From Perkinsus olseni (lineage: Eukaryota; Perkinsozoa; Perkinsida; Perkinsidae): a DNA stretch of 64,000 nucleotides. The stretch covers positions 1-64,000 of the forward strand of contig JABANP010000031.1 in the NCBI GenBank assembly GCA_013115135.1, given 5' to 3'. The first letter of the stretch is position 1, and every line of letters begins with the position of its first letter. Positions 46,401-55,436 of the stretch are shown here, piece after piece. The notes beneath the pieces were generated by a model, which searched no databases, had not been told where the DNA came from, and saw only the letters and a program-made list of their open reading frames with translations. The position numbers and the translations under genes are program-made.

Positions 46401-49400
46401 TGAGGGCGGCATTTAGACAAGAAATTCCTAGCGAAAGTAATTCCGAGCACGCTTGAATTCCGAACTAGCACGAGGAAGCACCATAGCTGATCTGGGGCTC
46501 CGCTGTAGCACAGCTGCGCACTGTGGGGGGGGGCTCCGACTCATGGGCTCCGGCCGCAGAGTTCGACGTGGTGAAATCTCCTGAGGAGGGTCCCGCTCCC
46601 ACCACGAGACACCGAAACGTGCACGGACCTTCAGGAATCAACGCTCTCGGGCGTGTTTCCTCAGTCAACTACCGAGTGCAGCGGCTGCACTGTGGCCCAC
46701 ACTGAACCTCGGTCAGTATCACGGGCTGCTCAGAGCTTAAACGAAGCCCATCCCAAGCCTATTCAGGCACCGGGGTCAAGCGAGAGGACCGCTTACTCCC
46801 GAGTCGACGCTCAAGGGCGTGTCTCAGAGAGTGAAACCTCCCCAAGGGGACCAGTAACCACCGTCTGTGGTCTACAAACAGCTCGCTCCCGAAGCTGGAG
46901 AGTCATGACAGATCAATCCTGTACCGGATGCGAGCGGCAGTTCCCTCCCACAGGACGTCTGACCAAGTGAGTCAAGGTGTGACAACCAGCGAGCCACACC
47001 TTTGCCACCACAGTGCGAATAAATTGATCGAATAATTCCTGAACACGAGAGACGAGACGTACAAGAAACACGAAGACTCAGCGAGCAACGATGTCAACAG
47101 GTCTAGGCGAAGGCGACTGGACGTATAGGCGCGGCGAACATTCAACGAGCAGCAATTCAACGAGCAGCAATTCAACGAACAATCAACGAGCAGACGTACG
47201 AGAAGCGCTAGGTGACGAGTGAGCGAGAGGATCCAACGCGGAAAGAAAAATTTCCTCGGAACCGGCCCGGAAGACCTTCTCACGCCGGGTTCCGCTCCTT
47301 ACAACCACGAACGCAACATATCGTTGCTACCACTTTGGTCGATTACGGGGGCGCGCGAATAGCTCGCGCACAAACGATGCTTGCTACGCTTGCTTGAACT
47401 TGCTCCAGGCAAAGCCCGGACCTTCACTCAACAAAAACTTGCAATCTTGCTATTCCTCAACGCGCGTGTACCCGTCACTAACATCCCATCTAAGACCGCT
47501 CGATCAACAAAGCACTCGCTCCTGCCAATCTTTTGATACAATAAGCTGCCCGGAGAGCAATAAAATATACAAATACATGCGAAACGGTTGATCGATTTGG
47601 ATACTCTATATATAACACTCTCACGACTATTACCATTAGTCCTCCGTTCAAGCTCTTCTGGCCCAATTTTCATTTTCATCTCTTTCGCCGTTGACTCCCT
47701 CAAAATTGCTATGTCCTTATTAATCAAATCTTCAACTTCCTGCTTCGCTCCGCTAACCTAACGCCCAAGCAAGGTCATGCTGGCAACATACACGCTATAA
47801 AGATACTCCCCCTCCAATCATGGTAAGACAGAAAATTCGATCACAGAAACACACACCTCTACTCAACACATACTCGCAAATTTCATCGACGCAAAGCGTA
47901 TCCAAGGTCGACCCTGGCGCATGACGGGTTCACTCGGATCACGTTCACTTATAACTAAGATTCCAATTAGGAAAATGCAGACTGGTAGCTTCCACCACCT
48001 CAGCGGTTTACACCGTCTCAGCGTCCCCGCATTAGTTGCAACAATGGGGTCTAGTAAGTATCTTTGGGTCGACTCGAGACCTTAATACTTTCTAAGTATC
48101 GAACTCTCCTATTCCACATCACATCAGCTCTCCGAATACTAGCTCACAACTGCTGTCGTTCATGTAAACGGTTCTCCGAATCATTCGGATGCGGCCAGAA
48201 CCAATGGCAAAGAGAAAGATAATGCATATCTTCCACGCCCGTGACTGACGCGCTTCAACCTCTATATATCATGCAAGCAACTACCTCGGATTCCATTCCC
48301 TCCCGTAACCCCTCAAACTCCGCCTTCCGTCGCCATCGCGACAAAGCAGCTCGCTGATGATCATGAAAAATCTACAGCAGAAACGCCTTACAATTTCGTG
48401 GCGCGCGACATTCTCCCATACCACACCTTGCCCAACTTCCTCATAGCTGCCCTTCGGCGCATCGCCTCCCACTGAGTTTGAAACCAGAGAGAAAATACGT
48501 GATGCTGCAGCCGACGCTGATGGAACTCGCAAGCAACTACAAAGAGGCGGCTCGTAATCGAAAGGTCCCGAGATCGATCCCCGGCACCTGCAGTTAGAAT
48601 ATGATCTCTGGTGTAGGTCAGCAACTGCTTCGACCTCTCATGCCTAAGGTCAATATTCCAGAGAACCCGGGTTCGAACCGAAGGCTCACCATTTTGCGCT
48701 ATTTAATTCAATCCTTTGCTCCACTTCCTTAAACTCCTTTTTATTCACTCGTTCCACGGCATTCCGAATCTCCGACCAGAGGGAATCTCCGTACTGCACA
48801 ATGAGCACGCATGACCTCAAGATACCCCTTAGAAATGCTATTCCCAAAACATAGTCCAAAATATTACAAAAAAATTGAGATCGCACCAGTATCATCGGAG
48901 GTCACGTTTCACCTTCATATCCCCAAAAATGCCGCCGCTGGGGATCGAACCCGGGACCTCCCGCATCACCTTCTGATTGATATCCTTTCTAACGTGCTCA
49001 ACATCTTCCACCACACCACTAACTGTAGATGCTAACTCCTTCACTTTACCATTCAGCTCATCAACCGACGGCTTCATCGTGCTCTCCCAACTCGCCTGGA
49101 TGAGCGGCACCCATCGGAACAGCAAAATACGGACACCAAAGACCATAAACACCCGAACATGAACAACAACAAACAATTTTTAATGATTACCTTACTTTAC
49201 GGTATTCTATGAACTTATTAGGTGACATCGGTATCCATATTTATGGAGCATCGGAAAGTCCACCGACGATGTTAATGGTAATAAGGCTATCCAAGGCATT
49301 CAACCGAAACACTCAACCCCGAACGCACAGAGATCACTCACCCGAAACCCGAACTCACAGACGCCGGACAGTCCACAAGTCTAGTCATCGGAGGTCCGAT

Positions 49401-50924
49401 CGAGATGAGCTCAAACGAGAGTGGTTACACGGAAAGCAGTAGAAGCCGTCACAGAAGTGGAATCGAACGGTGAGATGATTGCGGTGGCCACGAAAGAAAC
49501 TACCAAGCCCGGAATCGAACCCGAGTCCTTCCGCATTACCTTCACCGTTCTAACCGCGTCGCCACTTTCGCTGACTTTATTCTCCAACACAGCAAACTGG
49601 CTCAACAGCTCCGACTGCTGCAGCTCCAACTTCGCCAAGGGAGGATCCACGCCAGCAACCTTCTCTCTCAGATCTCGTATAACCTCATCATGACTGAGTG
49701 AAGCGAAAACATCCACCCCTTCTGCCCACCCCGCGAAAGAATCAAACTGTCGCGCGACAAGTCGCCGAGAGATCAAAGCGAGTCCGTCCGCAAAACAAGA
49801 TATGTCAACGTTAGCTTCGCCACTACTATTCCAGTCACTTTCCATCACCCACTCAGCATTCATGACGAATACGTAATAATTATCGCAACTGTGGGAGTAG
49901 TTCAGTGGGTGGGACTGTGAGGGGACTGTTAACCCTAAAAGCCCCTCCGGGCAGTCCCATCCGAGGCGCGTTGCCATGCAGCTTTGCCATTAAGTCGTCC
50001 GGAAAGGGAAGTGTGATCTTTGTCGCCCAAACCCCAGCGTACTACCCGTCAATTTTCCCCTGGAGACCTCCAAAGTCCCTCCCTTCCAACTCGCGCAGTC
50101 TCCCCGCTGAAATAACATCCGTATCAGCCCAGTCGTCATCACGTCTGTCTCTCACACGGAAGACCTCCAGTTCAAATCGTACCACCGGAATCTTCGCGCA
50201 GTTCGAATTTTCGAGCTACCCCGCCAACAGCCCCAAGCCTACCCATAGCATCGGCCTTTTCCATCATCTCTGCCACCTGCGCAGTCAACTTCGCAGTCAC
50301 TACACCATTCTCCTCAAACTGGGCCCGAATTTTCTCTGAAAGAACCGCTAGCTCAGCAGGATAAACGTTCCTCCTCACACCCCAACGAGCCCGGTTCTAT
50401 CCCCATCACTACCCTATTGCAACTAGTCGCAATTATTATAGTAGCCTCACTTCGAACAGCTAATGACGAATCAAAAATTGCCCACTCCAAATCGAGCGTG
50501 TTATCGCTGGGTTGATTAGCCTCCGACGCCCGTTCCCACAGGCTCCCACCCACGACTCCCTTCGCCATTATTACCAATCTCCTCCCAAGAAGCGGAAGCC
50601 TTCTCTGCCGTTGCGTTTTGGTGGGCTGCGATCTGTTGCAGGGCCTGAACCCGTCACGAATCACCTCCGGCCGTTCTTCACGCGCCCGAAAATTTTCCCG
50701 CCCTCCGCAAAAGAAATCATAAAACAACATCAGATTGAATATGTTTTTCAGACTCGCCGAGCAGACTTGTAATTGTATACATTTTCACACAGTAAGACAA
50801 GGGTCGACCGACTAGATGAGTATTGCTTCATCCTCCTCCCGGTTATTACCTTAGCCACCGACCCCAAGTCGATGGATATGCTCCCTAGGTCCCCAAGTTC
50901 AAGAGGCTCGACGTCGACGGCCAT
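40411..50924 (-). CDS. long coiled-coil protein gene, with a retroelement in one intron
   Basis: Starts at ATG 50924-50922 (MAVDVEPLELGDLG) and ends with TAG at 40413-40411 (GEESQIDR). Supported exons include 50924-50850, 50644-50575, 50351-50243, one around 48.98-49.12 kb (MKPSVDELNGKVKELAS), one near 48.71-48.79 kb (EFKEVEQRIELNSAKW), one near 47.63-47.74 kb (STAKEMKMKIGPEELERR), 41798-41632, 41579-41474, 41298-41191 and 41124-41046, then about 40.8-40.63 kb. Several joins remain unresolved. The predicted protein is mostly short coiled-coil segments and Ser-rich linkers; no family is recognised. The 5.6-kb DIRS-type element at 41831-47431 sits between the exons at 47.63 and 41.80 kb. Three introns begin GTAATGCGG or GTGATGCGG and are tRNA-like; another contains a complete 74-bp inverted-repeat element. 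Confidence 0.6.
40811..40884. mobile_element. 74-bp MITE-like element with 14-bp inverted ends (GCGGAGCGAAGC family)
   Basis: TAGCGGAGCGAAGC at 40811-40824 is the exact reverse complement of GCTTCGCTCCGCTA at 40871-40884, with TA at both ends. It makes up most of a 101-nt intron (40791-40891) of the coiled-coil gene, ending 7 bases from the donor and 20 from the acceptor. Confidence 0.85.
41831..42016 (-). repeat. DIRS-type split direct repeat, B2
   Basis: 186 bp, starts TCAAGACGCGCTCC and ends GTCTCCCAG; same as B1 at 42217-42402. It is the 3' terminal unit in element orientation. Confidence 0.9.
42033..42220 (-). repeat. DIRS-type split direct repeat, A2
   Basis: 188 bp, from AAAGAAAAATTTCC to CTTCACTCAA; copy of A1 at 47242-47431. 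It overlaps B1 by TCAA. Confidence 0.9.
42217..42402 (-). repeat. DIRS-type split direct repeat, B1
   Basis: 186-bp copy of B2, directly joined to A2. Confidence 0.9.
42766..43990 (-). pseudogene. tyrosine recombinase of the DIRS-type element
   Basis: Three overlapping frames together give the domain. An N-terminal SAM-like part (LKPRTMASYQTPLRFYEMGF) comes first. The catalytic part has the first Arg in SIFMLRFDQLPGLIRADI, a HDTKTA strand and then GHSMRRSGACALLANNVP, the H-x-x-R motif. GNWRSRTWEEYGL follows with Trp in place of the second His and the likely nucleophilic Tyr. Frame changes near 43.10 and 43.45 kb break it. In DIRS elements this enzyme inserts a circular cDNA. Confidence 0.82.
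43987..44947 (-). pseudogene. reverse-transcriptase fragment of the DIRS-type element
   Basis: Pieces in three frames read as RT fingers and palm: SVMANLLNEQIQRELETGKI, then RIIKNYRTSGVNHASR, then ALAEFDVTSAFRTLQPHPLE with the motif A Asp. No Y-x-D-D motif follows; the sequence passes into the recombinase N-terminal region. RNase H is not seen. This copy cannot make an active RT. Confidence 0.7.
45300..46471 (-). pseudogene. Gag-like frames of the DIRS-type element
   Basis: A frame starting near 46.38 kb (MANANARGTEAF) is interrupted by one in-frame TAA at 46108-46106, continues to 45659, and overlaps by a -1 shift with a frame ending at 45309. The last part is Ser/Thr-rich and ends in a Cys/His cluster and a basic tail (PPGKKQRH), typical of nucleic-acid-binding Gag tails. 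The stop and shift may be decay; programmed frameshifting cannot be excluded. Confidence 0.6.
47242..47431 (-). repeat. DIRS-type split direct repeat, A1 (5' end)
   Basis: 190 bp, same as A2 apart from a 2-bp difference near CCTTACAACC. Host sequence resumes at CAAAAACTTG. Confidence 0.9.
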
Positions 50925-51198
50925 GAAAGGCGAAAGGAGAAAGCTTGATGAAATGGCGTTACAATTCCGTGGCGAATTCCGGATTACGACAATTCCAACG
51001 GAATGTCCGCCATATTCAAGAGGATTCTTGACAACTTCCCATGTATTTGGTACTTTTTTCTCGCGGATGTTGTGCAATTCTCCAGGTACAATCTCGCTCG
51101 CCCAAAAATTTCATCCCGCGTTTGTGAGGGTACCAGTGTAGACCTTAGGAATTGACCTTAGGTTCACTTGCTTTCTTGGATCGCTTGACATTCCTTAC

Positions 51199-51298
51199 CT
51201 CGATCTGACGTAGACAAGTGCTCCATGAGTAGCGATTCAGGAGAGTAGAAGTCTTGCTCGGGCGATCTATCTTCCTTGTTAGCTTGGGAACTCGACAT
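51199..51298 (-). CDS. possible first exon of an unknown gene
   Basis: ATG at 51298-51296 begins a 33-codon hydrophilic stretch (MSSSQANKEDRSPEQDFYS) that ends at a good donor, GATCGAG|GTAAGG. No following exon was found before the coiled-coil gene's start at 50924. It could be a remnant. Confidence 0.3.
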
Positions 51299-51844
51299 AG
51301 ATGGAAATGGAGTGAATGGAGTTATAGTTGTTGCACAAATAGTCGGCTTATTCATGCGTTCCTTAATTGAGCGTTTCCGCAGGGTGAGCGAGATGTGAGA
51401 TGCGCTCAGCGAAGCGACGTAATTATCACAGAGAATCACCATGCATGGAATGACCTTTGGCTCGCCTGTAGCGTGATCGAAATTGGTGTCACGTCACCTT
51501 CTGTACGTCACGCATTCTACTCGCTACGTGCCTTCCTTTTGTTGAACTGTTCTAACCTTACGACCTTTGACCGGGACGTAAGCGTCGAGTTGACTAGTGA
51601 AAGCAACGATCTTGGTCATTTGTAGTCTTGCTCACTCGAGTCGAGTGAGCAAGAGTGACTGTCGAGTGACTCGACAGACTACATTTCTGGTAGCAGCTCC
51701 TTGTTTGCTACCACTACCACCACGTTCCCTACAAGCTCGGTTACCCCCTACCAGTGGATAAGACCTTCCCCTACGTGCCTGGTACCTGATGGCTTCTTCT
51801 GGTAACGACCTTGGCATCGAGAAGAAGGACCTTGCGCTCATGGG

Positions 51845-52040
51845 ATGTTCACGTTTCGTACACCAAATAGTCGTACATTTTCGACTCATGTCTCCAATAC
51901 TCATACACTTCCTAATCGTACACGAAATACTCGTACACCGAATAGTCATACACAAAATACTCATACACGAGAGATTCGTACATATAAAACTCGTATACAT
52001 GATGCTCGTATACGTAACACCTGTACATATATTGTCCATA
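51845..52040 (+). repeat. degenerate ~15-bp repeat, CGTACAC orientation
   Basis: Units such as CGTACACGAAATACT and CATACACAAAATACT follow each other about 12 times. Confidence 0.75.
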
Positions 52041-52224
52041 GGGAGCGAGCTGTTCGCGCCACTCTGTGAGAAAAAGTTTATTAATGTGAGTGGTATGGTG
52101 GTTAAGGTTGCGGACTCTCGATCGGAAGACCGCAGGTTTTAACCTATGTGCAGGGACTCCCTTACCAGGGAGGAAGTAGAGTGGCACTAAGGGGCGCGAG
52201 AGCGCCGGCGGAGCCGGCGGCGCT

Positions 52225-52500
52225 AAAAAACTTTCGCGGACTGTACGAAATGACAGTGTAGACTTGAAACTGGGGTTGTGTACGAAATGAGAGTGTATGA
52301 AATGCTGGTATACGAGTTGAAAGTGTACGACTATTATGTGTACGGGTGTTATAACTTCCTTCGCTCCGTCATTGCACCCAGCGCGCGGCCCAAAAATGCG
52401 ACTCAGCAAGCATAGTGTACGAGTCGTGCTCGTGTACGAGTTGTCAGTGTATGAGATTCACGTGTACGAACTTAATGTGTACGACTTACTACATGAACGA
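52225..52500 (-). repeat. degenerate repeat, inverse orientation of the 51.9-kb array
   Basis: GTGTACGA and AGTGTATGA units in the opposite sense to the array 200 bp to the left, split by about 80 bp of other sequence. Confidence 0.7.
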
Positions 52501-53267
52501 GTATTATAGGAGGCCGGGACAAGGAGGCCGTTAGTGGCCCTGTGTACAGCTCTGATATCGCGATGCTTCCAACTTAGGAATCATGTCCTGTGAATCACAG
52601 GCTGGCATGTACCCGTACTACAAAACGGGACTACTGCTCGAGGTATAAGGTACTATGTCGCATATTTTCGCCTTCCGGTTTGCTCGGGAAGATGGGCATG
52701 ACATGTTTGCCAGTACGAATGACGCCCAGGGATTCAGTTTTTTTAACCTTGCAAGCCGGTGAGTCTATGCGCAACCACGAAGTCACACGTCAATCTTGCG
52801 GCCCGGGCAGCGTCCTCCGTCGGGGAGCTGCCCGGGCCGCACACACCTCCTGCTGGATCTTCATCGCTCGTTCATCCCCGTCTATTCTTCTACCTACGCC
52901 AGATCTCCCTCGCGTATGTCCCTCATACTATGAGGCTCATAGACAGAACCTAGTGAGATGTTCGCTCGTGCTATGCTCTGCTCACTGTAGATGGTAAAGC
53001 GGAGCGCCGGTTGAAACGGTCTCTATCGCAGTCCACTACCTCCTGCCCTTACGTTGCATGTCTAGCGGCTCAGCTGCGAGTGTTGCTTGATGCTGTCATG
53101 CTTAGCGAAGGGATAGAAGCCATGCTGGTTTCACGCAATGCTCGTGTGACTCTTAGACATGAAACCACATCACGCTGACACAACCATAGTAAAGAATCTC
53201 CTGTGCATAACTACTTGTGACCCCCGTGTACTACATTCCATTACTGTCCTGTGCTTCGCCCAAGACA

Positions 53268-53900
53268 TATCCCTGAGAAATCACAAAAACTTTTGAGGTC
53301 GGATTTGCAGCTGCGCTTATCACTGAACTCACCGCTAGAACCCAATCCTCGCATAGTTCTCGCCATAGTTCCTCCTCTTCCGGGGACCCTGGCGGTGGAA
53401 TGCCGTCTGAGTTTGGGTGAAATGCGGTCCCGTGATCTTCTAATGCCGCCAGCTGAACACAAAATTCCAGTCATTATCACTCACAGTTCCTGGCCCAGGA
53501 ATCCTGGGACAAAAACACTACCTCAAGGCTTTCGTGAGCCGGAATTTCACCGAAGGACCTTCGGCGAAGGTGTGCCCATCACAATCGTCCTCACACATTA
53601 GACCACAAGAACAGCACTAAAAGAACTATAGCCATCTCTACTGCTGCCCCCTACCTGGACGCGACATCTGCGCACATTGACGTCGCCAATTTGGCGAAAA
53701 GGCCGGAAAACTGCGACATGCGCGGATCGAACCTTCGCGGGTTGGATCACTGGAAACGATTTTAGGGCGTGCGGTTTTTGCACCGCACGCTGCACTTTTC
53801 CGCGTCTCCGTTCACCCGATCGCACGGCTTCCTCTCTCTCTCCCCCCACAAGTGTCGTACTACAAGGGCTTTTCTCGCGGGAACCTATTGGGGACTTGAG
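53268..53900 (+). pseudogene. diverged inverted copy of the 60-kb secreted-protein-like locus
   Basis: The plus strand here matches the minus strand of 59985-60564 at moderate identity, including the block AACTCACCGCTAGAACCC, the peptide block LLMPPAE and TKTLPQG, and GGGCGTGCGGTTTTTGC downstream. The ATG that starts the ORF in the other copy is CTG here. Confidence 0.6.
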
Positions 53901-54346
53901 GAGGCAGACACTGCCGCTGATAGCCAGGACAGATGAGCATGAAATGTCGTTCTAGCTGTTGTGTGTAAGATATAATCCATGACGACTACGACGCCTTTAG
54001 ATGTGTCCTTTCTCTCCTCGAGCAGATACTGGCCGAGTGATGTCGGTGGGCCTCGCGAAGTCATTCGAGATCACTCTCAACTCACACACGCAATGGACGT
54101 AGGATAGGATATGTGCCATGGTTGGAGCCACTGGATGCAGCCGAGTTGCCAAGGTATTTCAAGTGCTTGGGAGCGAGGAAGCACCATTTGAGGACCCGTC
54201 GACAGGAGCGGGATGTGGATATACGGTAGTACTGGGAGGGGCGGGGAGAGACTGAACTGATTCTAGCTTGGCATTGACCCAATTCGTATTCGTCGAGCAT
54301 TCGTGGAAATTAACCCCACACTAGGAAAAGAAGTAGGTATGTTAAG

Positions 54347-55347
54347 GTGGAATCCAACCAAGACTGTCAGCTGCTTGGCAGCTTGATCAGCCACGTTGGA
54401 TACGCCACTGAGGGATTGAAATTGGGATAGTGCGTTAGGCTGGAATCCAACCAAGACTGTCAGCTGCTTGGCAGCTTGACCAGCCATGTTGGATACGCCA
54501 GTGAGGGATTGGAATTGGGCTGGGTGGTTACCTAAGATAGTGCGTTAGGCTGGAATCCAACTAAGACTGTCAGCTGCTTAACAGCTTGACTAGCCATGTT
54601 GGATACGCCAGTGAAAAATTGGAATTGGGATGGTTGGTATATTCTTGGGAGGAGAATTTGGGCTAGTATATGAGCTCTACGTAGGACCTAAAATTATGAC
54701 TTCTCCCGTCGTAGGTGTTTATACTCACCTAGGACAGCACGCCTTCAACGACACTCAGCGACGAAGAATCGGGATATAACCTTCAGAGGTTAGGATGGAG
54801 TAAAGGATGGAGTAACAACAGTAGCCTTGGGGGCTGGTGGTGGTGGTTTCACGTACTTGGAGGTGCGCGCACCTCGGTTGAGAATTTCACGTACTCGGAG
54901 GTGCGCGCAGCTCGTTTAGAAATTTCACTTACTTGGAGATGCGCGCATCTAGTAGGTGCGCATAGTAACCTGGATGGCCCGAGCAGCCACTTGTGTGGCA
55001 TGACTCACTATTGGGCAAGAGTAGTGAACCTGGATTGCCCGAGCAGCCACTTGTGTGACATGACTCACTAGTGGGCAAGAGTAGTGACCTGGATGGCCCG
55101 AGCAGCCACTTGTGTGGCATGACTCACTAGTGGGCAAGAGTAGTGACCTGGATGGCCCGAGCAGCCACTTGTAGTAGTGACCTGGATGGCCCGAGCAGCC
55201 ACTTGTGTGGCATGACTCACTAGCGGGCTAGAGTAGGGCAAGAGTGCCTTGGAGAGTGAATTAAGCTGGAATTTCACCAAGACTGTCAGCTGCTTGGCAG
55301 CTTGACAAGCCATGTTGGATACGCCAGTGAGGGATTGAAATTGGGAT
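54347..55347 (+). repeat. tandem and interspersed repeats upstream of the SET-like gene
   Basis: About 84-bp units containing GACTGTCAGCTGCTTGGCAG occur at 54347, 54437, 54547 and 55264. Three ~47-bp units with the palindrome GAGGTGCGCGCACCTC or variants lie at 54850-54955. Between 54956 and 55240 there are about five ~60-bp units (CCCGAGCAGCCACTTGTGTG). Confidence 0.85.
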
Positions 55348-55436
55348 GGTTGGTATCCTTGGGTGGTGAGCTGGGGATGTGTTTATGTCATAGTACCTAT
55401 TTGTTCTCGAGCGTTTTTCTTGGATTTTACCGAATT

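Larger units (their letters stand above)
41831..47431 (-). mobile_element. DIRS/Ngaro-type tyrosine-recombinase retrotransposon (decayed)
   Basis: Read on the reverse strand the order is A1, coding region, B1, A2, 16-bp spacer, B2: the split direct repeats of Ngaro/PAT-type DIRS elements, which integrate with a tyrosine recombinase and leave no target duplication. The coding region holds Gag-like frames (46.47-45.3 kb), a reverse-transcriptase fragment and a tyrosine recombinase (43.9-42.8 kb), all broken by stops and frameshifts. RT motifs after the first Asp block are missing, so an internal deletion is likely. It lies in an intron of the coiled-coil gene. Confidence 0.88.
51300..53267. other. 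repeat-rich stretch without a confident gene
   Basis: Holds two adjacent perfect hairpins (51627-51655 with a 13-bp stem, 51660-51678 with a 9-bp stem), two oppositely oriented GTGTACG arrays (51845-52040 and 52225-52500), a tRNA-like stretch near 52.08-52.15 kb, and a 13-bp inverted repeat (GCGGCCCGGGCAG, 52798-52810 and 52828-52840). Confidence 0.6.
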
